Source of the DNA: CBFCZU01 sp965602635
GTDB taxonomy: Bacteria; Planctomycetota; Phycisphaerae; SM23-33
DNA: 5,638 bases
Reading direction: 5' to 3'
NCBI GenBank assembly: GCA_965602635.1
Contig: CBFCZU010000266.1
Location: forward strand, 1 to 5,638
Shown here: piece after piece, positions 1 to 5,638 of the stretch
Layout of the letters: every line of letters begins with the position of its first letter
Numbering within the stretch: the first letter of the stretch is position 1
Position numbers and translations under genes: made by a program
The notes under the pieces: model-generated
Seen by the model: the letters and a program-made list of their open reading frames with translations, nothing else
Databases searched by the model: none
Told to the model about the DNA's origin: nothing

Positions 1-1393
1 CGTCCGCATGGACGGGCCTGGCCCGGCGATCCAGAGCGACGGAGCCTGGGGGCCCTTCGACGGCGGCCTCACGCTCATCGACAGCCGCATCGAGCTCGGA
101 CGGGCAGGAGATGCGTCGCGGCGAACTGTGGCCATCCGTGCCAAGCGGAGTGTGTACCTGCGAAACGTCTACGTCCGCGGCGCCGACGACGTGGTCGAAG
201 GGAGTCTGGCCGGCGCTCCGAGCGGCTGGCTGCGCGTCGTGGAGCTCGCACGCGGCAGGGGCGTGACCCGCAAGGGGTTCGTGCCCCAGGTCCCGGTGTA
301 CGTGGACCGCGTCAGGAAGCCAGGGGTGTTGGCCCGCGTCGAGCGCGGGGCCGCGCCGCCTGACGATCTCCAGTCCGCGCATCTGTGGGACGAGACGTTC
401 CCGTGGTGGGAGCACCCCCGCGCGGTCAACGTTCGCAAGGCCCCGTACGCTGCCCGCGGCGACAGCTTCCACGACGACACGCAGATCCTACAGCGTGCCA
501 TCGACGAGAATGAGATCGTGTTCCTGCCGAAGGGGTACTACCGGATCAGCCGCCCGCTGGAGCTGCGGCCGGAGACGAAGCTGATCGGGGTCGGCCAACA
601 TCTGTCGGTCATCATGGCTCGCGACGCGCCTGGCCGAGCGCAGTCGGAGCCATTGGTGAGGACGGCGGACGCCGCCCAGGCGAGCACCGTGATCGCCTTC
701 GTCGGGATCCGGTTCCCGCTCGAGATCCCGCAGGGGTCGGCCGTCGGCACCCTCCCGTTCCACGCCCTCGACTGGCGTTGCGGAGGGCGGTCCATCTTTC
801 GCACGGTCGACGTTCATCCCCTGCGGGTGTTCGGCTTCCGGGGAAGCAGGAAGCATCGAGCGGGGACGCTGGCGGGTCCTGGGGTGCGGATCACGGGGAA
901 CGGGGGCGGGCTGTGGTACAACTACCACACCTCGCATCTATGGTTCCCGAACGCGCCGCAGGCGCGGGCGATCCTCATCGAGGGGATCTCGGGGCCGCTG
1001 CGGTTCTACAACTTCGAGCCACAGTGTGGGCGGGAAGACGCCGTGGCGGAGGTCCGCGAGGCGCGCGGCGTCTCGTTCTTCGGCTGCAAGACCGAGTGTG
1101 ACACGACGTTCCTCCGCGTGGCGGATTCCGCGCACATCTCGGTGTTCGGGCACGGGGGCATCGGCAATGCCGGTGCGGGGGGCGCTCTCTACGTCTTCAA
1201 GGGCTGCCGCGATTTCCTGATCGCGAACCTCGCCGACCAGGTCAACACCGGCGCCGATCGCCCCTACTCCGGCGGCCATCGCATTCACCGCAACATCCGA
1301 GCCTACGTGCCGCTGATGGACACCTGGGAACGGGGCCGCCTCGTCGTGCCCTCGCAGCAGCGCCCTGTTCTGTATCGGGTGGGCGATCCGTGA
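1..1393 (+). CDS. Right-handed beta-helix protein, pectate lyase 3 / GH55-like (5' partial)
   Basis: The reading frame is open to the left edge, so the Met at base 8 is probably internal. Numbering from that Met, 461 residues are visible, ending at TGA 1391-1393. Residues about 20-60 look like beta-helix rungs (LTLIDSRIEL, VYLRNVYVRG). A second module starts near residue 139 (AVNVRKAPYAARGD, then HDDTQ with Asp156-Asp157, then FLPKGYYRIS and TKLIGVG). That order is the usual N-terminal signature of the Pectate_lyase_3 domain (VNV..GA.GDG..DDT...FP.G.Y). Further rung-like segments follow (PLRFYNFEP, VSFFGCKTE, ISVFGHGG). One module that begins upstream followed by a fresh module resembles the tandem beta-helices of GH55 exo-beta-1,3-glucanases, but I cannot assign catalytic residues or a substrate. 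Export cannot be judged because the N-terminus is missing. The downstream sulfatase on the same strand supports a carbohydrate role. The fold is fairly sure and the enzyme activity is not. Confidence 0.8.
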   Translation, partial: VRMDGPGPAIQSDGAWGPFDGGLTLIDSRIELGRAGDASRRTVAIRAKRSVYLRNVYVRGADDVVEGSLAGAPSGWLRVVELARGRGVTRKGFVPQVPVYVDRVRKPGVLARVERGAAPPDDLQSAHLWDETFPWWEHPRAVNVRKAPYAARGDSFHDDTQILQRAIDENEIVFLPKGYYRISRPLELRPETKLIGVGQHLSVIMARDAPGRAQSEPLVRTADAAQASTVIAFVGIRFPLEIPQGSAVGTLPFHALDWRCGGRSIFRTVDVHPLRVFGFRGSRKHRAGTLAGPGVRITGNGGGLWYNYHTSHLWFPNAPQARAILIEGISGPLRFYNFEPQCGREDAVAEVREARGVSFFGCKTECDTTFLRVADSAHISVFGHGGIGNAGAGGALYVFKGCRDFLIANLADQVNTGADRPYSGGHRIHRNIRAYVPLMDTWERGRLVVPSQQRPVLYRVGDP

Positions 1394-1544
1394 TGGCGCC
1401 CCTGGCCAACATGAAGCAGCGGCGTCCATGGATCCGACTATCCGCACGCTTGCTTCCGGAGGGAGACGGGACTACAGTTGTCCACAGGAGGGCTGATCAA
1501 CTGTTCAGCAAGGAGCTGGACTGGAGCCCCCGGTCCAAAGGAAC

Positions 1545-1548
1545 GGAG
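1545..1548 (+). promoter_or_regulatory. Shine-Dalgarno GGAG that sets the sulfatase start
   Basis: GGAG sits 7 bases before ATG 1556 and is backed by AAAGGA at 1537-1542. It favours ATG 1556 over the upstream in-frame TTG at 1478. The TTG would add 26 residues of no recognisable character in front of the twin-arginine signal. A GGAGGGAG at 1458-1465 lies 12 bases before that TTG, so the longer form is not fully excluded. Confidence 0.6.
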
Positions 1549-1555
1549 ACGCGAG

Positions 1556-2911
1556 ATGGACAGACGTGCCTTTTGCAGGAGCGTGGGCCTGTCGGCCGCA
1601 GCGGTCCTTGCCGGGAAGTCCTGGGGTGCGTCGGCCGAAGCCGACGGGAAGAAGCCCAACTTCGTGGTCGTCTTCACAGACGATCAGGGCTATGGCGACC
1701 TGGGGTGTTTCGGCTCGAAGACAATCCGGACGCCGCGCATCGATGCCCTCGCAAAGGACGGGCTGAAACTGACCAGCTTCTACGCCCAGCCTGTGTGTGG
1801 CCCGTCGCGTTCGGCGCTCCTGACGGGCTGCTATCCGCCACGGGTGGCAGCGGACGGGCGCGGCTGGCAGTTGAGGGGCAAGGCGGTGACCATCGCGGAG
1901 ATTCTCAAGGAGGCAGGGTATGCAACCGGCTGCATCGGGAAGTGGGACGTGTCCGGCCGCCGCAACAGGCCTGGGATGATGCCGAACGATCAGGGCTTCG
2001 ACTCCTATTTCGGGACCTGGGGCGCGAACGATGGCGGACACGTGCGGCTCGTCCGGGACCGCAAGCCGCTCGAGGGCACGAAGGACATGGCCAGCCTCAC
2101 CGGGCGCTATACGGACGAGGCGATCCAGTTCCTCCGGAAGCACAAGGACGGGCCATTCTTCCTGTACGTGGCCCACACCATGGCACACGTGGTGGTCGAT
2201 GCCTCGAAGCAGTTCAAGGGCAAGTCGAAGGGCGACCTCTATGGCGACGTCATCGAGGAGATCGACTGGAACGTCGGCCGAATCGTCGACACGTTGACGC
2301 AACTGGGGCTGGAGAAGAACACGATCGTCGTGTTCACGTCGGACAACGGGCCGTGGTGCCAACGCGAGGCGCATTACCGCAAGACGCACGGGGGCCACCT
2401 GGCCACGGGCTCGCCCGGCCCGCTGCGCGGCCACAAGGGCAGCAACTGGGAAGGCGGGGTGCGCGTGCCGTGTGTGGTGTGGGGGCCGGGCCACATCCCG
2501 GGCGGACGCGAGAGCTCCGGCATGGCCGCCACCATCGATCTCCTGCCCACCTTCGCGAAGCTCGGAGGCGGGCGGCTGCCGAAGTACGACATCGACGGGG
2601 TCGACCAGAGCGCTCTGTTCACCGGAGCGGCGACCCAGAGCGCACGGGAGAAGCACTTCTACTACCACAACGGCAAACTAGGGGCCGTTCGTCAGGGACG
2701 ATGGAAGCTGTTCCTTGGCGGGGCAAAGAAGAAGGGGCAGTCCTTCTCCGACGTGCCGTTGGACAGCAGCCGCCTCCAACTCTACGACCTGGAGAGCGAC
2801 ATCGGAGAGAAGAAGAACGCCGCGAAGGAGCATCCCGACACTGTCCGAGCCCTTCTGAAACTGGCCGATTGGGCTGCGGAGAACGTCAGGCCCGTGGAAG
2901 GGTTGGGTTGA
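1556..2911 (+). CDS. Tat-exported type I sulfatase (formylglycine-dependent)
   Basis: A 451-residue sulfatase of the alkaline-phosphatase-like fold, hydrolysing sulfate esters and probably acting outside the cytoplasm on sulfated glycans. The N-terminus has a twin-arginine motif (DRRAFCR, Arg3-Arg4), a hydrophobic stretch and an Ala-rich site near residues 24-29. Metal-site residues are Asp42-Asp43 (FTDDQGYGDLG) and Asp263-Asn264 (TSDNGPW). Cys81-G-P-S-Arg85 followed by SALLTG is the formylglycine signature, so maturation needs a formylglycine-generating enzyme or anSME, and neither is encoded here. Other active-site candidates are Lys129 (GKW), His207 and His211 (VAHTMAH), and Lys294 (GHKGSNWEGG). 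The C-terminal part has the usual RQGRWKLF and LYDLESD segments (Leu409 onward). Length is at the short end of the normal range. Oddity: residue 131 is Asp (GAC) where the second sulfatase signature has His (GKWH). The natural substrate cannot be read from the sequence. The gene follows the beta-helix gene by 162 bases and may share its transcript. Confidence 0.95.
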   Translation: MDRRAFCRSVGLSAAAVLAGKSWGASAEADGKKPNFVVVFTDDQGYGDLGCFGSKTIRTPRIDALAKDGLKLTSFYAQPVCGPSRSALLTGCYPPRVAADGRGWQLRGKAVTIAEILKEAGYATGCIGKWDVSGRRNRPGMMPNDQGFDSYFGTWGANDGGHVRLVRDRKPLEGTKDMASLTGRYTDEAIQFLRKHKDGPFFLYVAHTMAHVVVDASKQFKGKSKGDLYGDVIEEIDWNVGRIVDTLTQLGLEKNTIVVFTSDNGPWCQREAHYRKTHGGHLATGSPGPLRGHKGSNWEGGVRVPCVVWGPGHIPGGRESSGMAATIDLLPTFAKLGGGRLPKYDIDGVDQSALFTGAATQSAREKHFYYHNGKLGAVRQGRWKLFLGGAKKKGQSFSDVPLDSSRLQLYDLESDIGEKKNAAKEHPDTVRALLKLADWAAENVRPVEGLG

Positions 2912-2957
2912 GCGGGAGTCGGCAGGCTCTCACGACCACTTCAGTCTCGAGGACAAT

Positions 2958-2987
2958 CCGGCCGCCGCCATGCGCGGGGGCGGCCGG
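2958..2987 (+). terminator. GC-rich hairpin, possible transcription terminator
   Basis: CCGGCCGCC (2958-2966) is a perfect reverse complement of GGCGGCCGG (2979-2987), giving a 9-bp all-GC stem with a 12-base loop, 46 bases after the sulfatase stop. It is not followed by a T-run (CCCAGACGG comes next), so it is not a canonical intrinsic terminator. Its place between a stop codon and a fresh promoter makes a termination or mRNA 3'-end-protecting role reasonable, but this is inferred. Confidence 0.35.
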
Positions 2988-3158
2988 CCCCAGACGGTGA
3001 GCCCTGGGCCGCAACGGACACCACCTTCCTGCCCGTAGCAAGGCGGCCCCGATCTCGAGACCATGGCTTTCTTGGCTTCAGGACGGTTTCACGAGCACTT
3101 GGCGTCGCTCCCGGAACGTCACCCGATGACCGCATTTCAGGAACTCACCCGGAGCCAC

Positions 3159-3188
3159 TTGACTCTGCGGGCCAGGAGGCGTTACGAT
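3159..3188 (+). promoter_or_regulatory. Putative sigma70-type promoter for the TIM-barrel gene
   Basis: TTGACT (3159-3164, 5 of 6 to TTGACA) and TACGAT (3183-3188, 4 of 6 to TATAAT) are separated by 18 bases. Transcription would start about base 3195, leaving a leader of roughly 90 bases before ATG 3288. It points the right way, in the largest gap of the window, and would also serve the gene starting at 4313. Confidence 0.5.
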
Positions 3189-3287
3189 CGGCGCCGGAAA
3201 GCCTGGCCAACAGGGCCGGCCAGAACAAGAAGGGAGATACCGGTCGAATGACGGGTATGCGGTGCCGTCCACAGAGGAGAGTGCGCC

Positions 3288-4259
3288 ATGACCAACGACC
3301 GCCGTACATTCCTGATCGGCTCCGCCGCATCCGCTGCCGGCTTGTGGGCCTGTTCCGGCGTGACCGCACGGGCGGAGACAACGGCCTCCGCACTTGGTTC
3401 CGGCGCCCGGCGCAGCAACCCCATCGCCGTCTCGACCTACTCCTTCTGGCGTTACCGTGCCGGAGCGAGACTGAAGATCGAGGATTGCATTGCCTTGGCC
3501 GGCAAGATGGGCTTCGACGCCGTGGAAATCCTCGAGAGACAGATGCACAGGAGAGATAATCCCTATCTCCAGTCGCTGAAGCGTCAGGCGTTCGTCGCCG
3601 GGCTGAGCCTGTGCGGCATGTCCACGCATCAGGACTTCGTCTCGCCCAAGGCCGAGGATCGCCAGGCGAACGTGAAGATGACCATCGCCAGCATCGAGCT
3701 GGCCTACAAGTTGGGGATCCCAACGATCCGCGTCAACACGGGTCGATGGGGAACCAGCAGAGGCTTCAGCGCGCTGATGAAGAACCGCGGCATCGAGCCA
3801 CCCCTGCCCGGCTACACCGACGAGGACGCCTTTCCCTGGGTGATTGACGGGCTGAAGAAGTGCCTGCCCGCTGCCGAGCGCTGCGGCGTGGTCCTCGGAC
3901 TGGAGAACCACTGGGGGCTCGGCCTCACACCGCAAGGCGTGATGCGGATCGTCGACGCCATCGACTCCCCGTGGCTTCAGGTCACCATGGACACGGGCAA
4001 CTTCCTGGAAGACCCGTACGCAAGACTGGAGATGATCGCGCCGAAGACGGTCTTCGTTCAGGCGAAAACGTACTACGGCGGCGGCACCTGGTATACGCTC
4101 GATCTCGATTACGAGCGTATTGCCAAGATCTTGCGCAAGCACCGCTATGGCGGCTATGTCTCGCTCGAATATGAGGGGCGCGAGAACGCCCAGACGGCCA
4201 TCCCGAAGAGCCTGGCGCTGTTGCGCAAGGCGTTCTCAGCCGAGGAGAAGCCTGTGTGA
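3288..4259 (+). CDS. Tat-exported sugar phosphate isomerase/epimerase-like TIM barrel protein
   Basis: A complete 323-residue protein of the xylose-isomerase-like TIM barrel family (AP_endonuc_2 type), whose members isomerise, epimerise or dehydrate sugars and inositols using a divalent metal. The start is supported by AGAGGAG (3273-3279), 8 bases before ATG. The N-terminus has a twin-arginine motif (NDRRTFLIG, Arg5-Arg6) and a likely cleavage site after ARA (residue 29). Cys22 lies in LWACSG, a poor lipobox. Barrel motifs follow in order: GFDAVEIL (Glu80), LGLENHWG (Glu206, His208), VTMDTGNF (Asp235), VQAKTYYGGG (Gln258, Lys260) and SLEYEG (Glu294). Glu206, Asp235 and Glu294 match the usual metal ligands. 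The position that is commonly His in H-x-K is Gln258 here. Export of such an enzyme suggests a periplasmic sugar substrate, perhaps one released by the neighbouring glycan-active proteins. Fold and family are firm; the exact reaction is unknown. Confidence 0.9.
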   Translation: MTNDRRTFLIGSAASAAGLWACSGVTARAETTASALGSGARRSNPIAVSTYSFWRYRAGARLKIEDCIALAGKMGFDAVEILERQMHRRDNPYLQSLKRQAFVAGLSLCGMSTHQDFVSPKAEDRQANVKMTIASIELAYKLGIPTIRVNTGRWGTSRGFSALMKNRGIEPPLPGYTDEDAFPWVIDGLKKCLPAAERCGVVLGLENHWGLGLTPQGVMRIVDAIDSPWLQVTMDTGNFLEDPYARLEMIAPKTVFVQAKTYYGGGTWYTLDLDYERIAKILRKHRYGGYVSLEYEGRENAQTAIPKSLALLRKAFSAEEKPV

Positions 4260-4286
4260 CTGGTGGACCAGGCAACTGCCCCCCCT

Positions 4287-4340
4287 TCTCATTCCTGTGT
4301 GGAGACCCGTGCATGACTTGCCTCTCTCGTTCCTGTGTGG
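4287..4340 (+). repeat. 16-base direct repeat across the start of the C25-like gene
   Basis: TCTCATTCCTGTGTGG (4287-4302) recurs as TCTCGTTCCTGTGTGG (4325-4340), 15 of 16 identical at a 38-base offset. The first copy ends inside the Shine-Dalgarno (GGAG 4301-4304) of the gene starting at 4313. The second copy covers about codons 5-9 of its signal peptide. Confidence 0.6.
4301..4304 (+). promoter_or_regulatory. Shine-Dalgarno GGAG for the 4313 start
   Basis: GGAG lies 8 bases before ATG 4313. Together with the signal peptide that begins directly at this ATG, it fixes the start of the last gene, which has no stop codon inside the window. Its first two bases belong to the upstream copy of the direct repeat. 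Confidence 0.65.
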
Positions 4341-5638
4341 CGATCTTGCTTGGTACTGTGGTCGCTGCCGCATGGTGGCCGTCCGCCGCCGTTTGCGCGA
4401 CCACGCCGCCTGGAGCTTCCTACGTCGTGGTTGTGAAGAAGTCGACCGCCGAGGATGCCCAGTGGCAGAAGGTGGTGGCTGCGTTGAAGGCCAAGCACGA
4501 CGCGTCGATCATCACGTACCACGTGTCCGTCGACGAGTCGCTCGACGCGCTGAAGCGGAAGTTCCCCCGCTACACCTGCTTTGTCACCAAACCGGAGGAC
4601 GCCGGGCGCAAGTTCGTCGCCCAGGTCCATCAGATGACGCGTACACTGGACGACGATCCCTACACCGACACCTTCTGGGGCATCCTCACCGGCTACGACG
4701 CCGCCAACGCGCTGGCCATCGCGTCCTGCGAAGAGCCCCTGGTCATCCGCAAGGTCGCCTCAGGCACCGAGTTCGCCATGGAGATGGTCACCGAGGGCGT
4801 CTGGTACGACGAGCTGGTCAAGAACAAGATGGTCAGGAAAGGGCCGGGCGGACACGCCAAGCAACTCAAGGGGCCCGACGACACCACCCAGGCCCTCGTC
4901 GACACGCTCAACAAGTACCGCGCGGACCTGTTCATCACCTCCGGCCACGCCACCCAGGCCGATTGGCAGATCGGCTACCGCTATCGGAACGGACAGTTCA
5001 GATCCAAAGCCGGCCAGATGGTCGGCCGAGACACCGGGAAACAGCGTATCGAGATCGACTCGCCCAATCCCAAGGTCTATCTGCCCATCGGCAACTGCCT
5101 CATGGGCAACATCAACGGCCCAGACGCCATGGCCCTGGCCTGGATGAACGACGTGGGCGTCAAGCAGATGCTCGGCTACACAGTGGGCACCTGGTTCGGG
5201 TACATGGGCTGGGGCGTCCTCGACTACTTTGTCGAACAGCCCGGCCGCTACACGCTCACCGAGGCATTCTTCGCCAACAACCACGCGCTGGTCCATCGGC
5301 TTGCCGCTCCCGCAACGCCCAAGCGCGAGCTGCGAGGGCTGCGGTTTGACCGCGATGTCGTCGCCTTCTATGGCGATCCGAAGTGGTCGGCGAAAATGGC
5401 CGACCGGCCGAAGTACTACGATCAGAAGTTGGAGATCAAGGACGGCGTTTACACGCTGACGATCACCCCCAATCGCGGCAAAGATTCTTTCAAGCCCGTC
5501 AACACCAACGGCTCGCAGCGCGGCTGGCGGCCCGTCGTCCAGTTCCTGCCCCATCGCGTCAACGGTGTCGAGATTGTTGCTGGCAAGGAGCTCACACCTG
5601 TCGTGGCCGACGACTTCATCCTCGTGCCCAATCCCCGC
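4313..5638 (+). CDS. Secreted peptidase C25-like (clan CD, caspase-fold) protein, 3' partial
   Basis: The frame is open for 442 codons from ATG 4313 to the right edge. Residues 1-29 form a Sec signal peptide: a hydrophobic core (VAILLGTVVAAAWW) and probable cleavage after VCA. Residues about 36-135 alternate strands and helices (YVVVV, QWQKVVAALKAK, SIITYH, YTCFVT, FWGILTGYDAANALAIA), as in an alpha/beta domain. Then come LFITSGHA with His212 and, 50 residues on, VYLPIGNCLMG with Cys262. A strand ending in His followed by a strand ending in Cys is the clan CD dyad layout (caspases, gingipains). A VVAFYGDPKW segment (Tyr353-Pro356) resembles the GDP motif near the end of C25 catalytic domains. 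The remaining residues look like a beta-rich C-terminal domain and are cut off. The gap to the upstream gene is 53 bases on the same strand, so co-transcription is likely. Activity as a peptidase is inferred from motifs only; it may be a non-peptidase relative. Most homologues would be labelled hypothetical. Confidence 0.75.
   Translation, partial: MTCLSRSCVAILLGTVVAAAWWPSAAVCATTPPGASYVVVVKKSTAEDAQWQKVVAALKAKHDASIITYHVSVDESLDALKRKFPRYTCFVTKPEDAGRKFVAQVHQMTRTLDDDPYTDTFWGILTGYDAANALAIASCEEPLVIRKVASGTEFAMEMVTEGVWYDELVKNKMVRKGPGGHAKQLKGPDDTTQALVDTLNKYRADLFITSGHATQADWQIGYRYRNGQFRSKAGQMVGRDTGKQRIEIDSPNPKVYLPIGNCLMGNINGPDAMALAWMNDVGVKQMLGYTVGTWFGYMGWGVLDYFVEQPGRYTLTEAFFANNHALVHRLAAPATPKRELRGLRFDRDVVAFYGDPKWSAKMADRPKYYDQKLEIKDGVYTLTITPNRGKDSFKPVNTNGSQRGWRPVVQFLPHRVNGVEIVAGKELTPVVADDFILVPNPR

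Larger units (their letters stand above)
2912..3287. other. 376-base intergenic region with hairpin, promoter and leader
   Basis: No convincing gene lies here: the short open frames lack a ribosome binding site, recognisable motifs or a plausible product. The left part holds a GC-rich inverted repeat (2958-2987) and the right part a sigma70-like promoter (3159-3188) plus a leader. A small inverted repeat in the leader (CTGGCC 3203-3208, GGCCAG 3218-3223, 9-base loop) may form a weak hairpin. An 8-base inverted repeat (2944-2951 against 3054-3061) is probably chance. I recognise no riboswitch or small RNA. Confidence 0.7.

Noticed and set aside
1450..1478. Possible promoter TTGCTT-17-TACAGT before the sulfatase
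   Set aside because: Only 3 of 6 and 4 of 6 consensus bases; in a 162-base GC-rich gap this can easily arise by chance.
1505..2668. A 387-codon open frame on the - strand
   Set aside because: Antisense shadow of the sulfatase; no ribosome binding site or recognisable domain.
1390..3000. A 536-codon open frame on the + strand overlapping the whole sulfatase gene
   Set aside because: It is a frame-shifted shadow of a GC-rich gene: the product is Arg/Gly/Pro-rich with no domain, while the overlapping frame encodes a full sulfatase with every expected motif.
2944..3061. GTCTCGAG / CTCGAGAC inverted repeat about 100 bases apart
   Set aside because: Eight bases built on a palindromic core, with no extension on either side; expected by chance and with no mobile-element features near it.
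3340..3356. Cys22 of the isomerase-like protein as a lipoprotein attachment site
   Set aside because: LWAC has Trp at the -2 position, which is atypical for a lipobox, and a good ARA cleavage site follows a few residues later.
3078..4142. A 354-codon open frame on the - strand
   Set aside because: Antisense shadow of the isomerase-like gene; no family resemblance.
4120..5349. A 409-codon + strand open frame over the end of the isomerase-like gene and the last gene
   Set aside because: It is Arg/His-rich low-complexity sequence in another frame. The 4313 frame has a signal peptide, a ribosome binding site, a normal protein composition and conserved-looking motifs.
4760..5554. A 264-codon open frame on the - strand
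   Set aside because: Antisense shadow of the C25-like gene, whose sense frame is far better supported.

Overview
This is a GC-rich window carrying four genes, all on the + strand, and no RNA gene, insertion sequence or CRISPR array that I can recognise. The gene set suggests a heterotrophic polysaccharide degrader of the Planctomycetota/Verrucomicrobiota/Lentisphaerota type. It combines a beta-helix carbohydrate-active protein, a formylglycine sulfatase, a Tat-exported xylose-isomerase-like TIM barrel protein and a secreted caspase-fold-like protein. The phylum is an inference from gene content, since no marker gene is present.

Layout. Bases 1-1393 hold the 3' part of a pectate-lyase-3/GH55-like beta-helix gene whose start lies left of the window. 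After a 162-base gap comes a complete sulfatase gene (1556-2911) with a twin-arginine signal and an intact C-G-P-S-R formylglycine motif. It has an Asp where the family normally has an active-site His (GKWD instead of GKWH). Bases 2912-3287 are non-coding, with a GC-rich hairpin near the left end and a good sigma70-type promoter at 3159-3188. The promoter is followed by a roughly 90-base leader and a complete sugar phosphate isomerase/epimerase-like gene (3288-4259), also with a Tat signal. After a 53-base gap, a gene starts at 4313 and runs off the right edge with 442 codons and no stop. It encodes a Sec-exported protein with a clan CD (peptidase C25/gingipain-like) layout: His212 in S-G-H-A, Cys262 in G-N-C-L, then a Y-G-D-P motif.

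How they may work together. At least three of the products carry export signals (the N-terminus of the first is missing), so the locus looks like an extracytoplasmic module for a sulfated or complex carbohydrate. The beta-helix protein would bind or cleave the chain, the sulfatase would remove sulfate, and the TIM barrel protein would act on a released sugar or derivative. The role of the C25-like protein is unknown. It may share a transcript with the isomerase-like gene. The least described item is this last gene. The other points worth a second look are the GKWD substitution, a Gln at the usual third metal-ligand position of the TIM barrel, and a 16-base direct repeat straddling the ribosome binding site and signal-peptide codons of the last gene.
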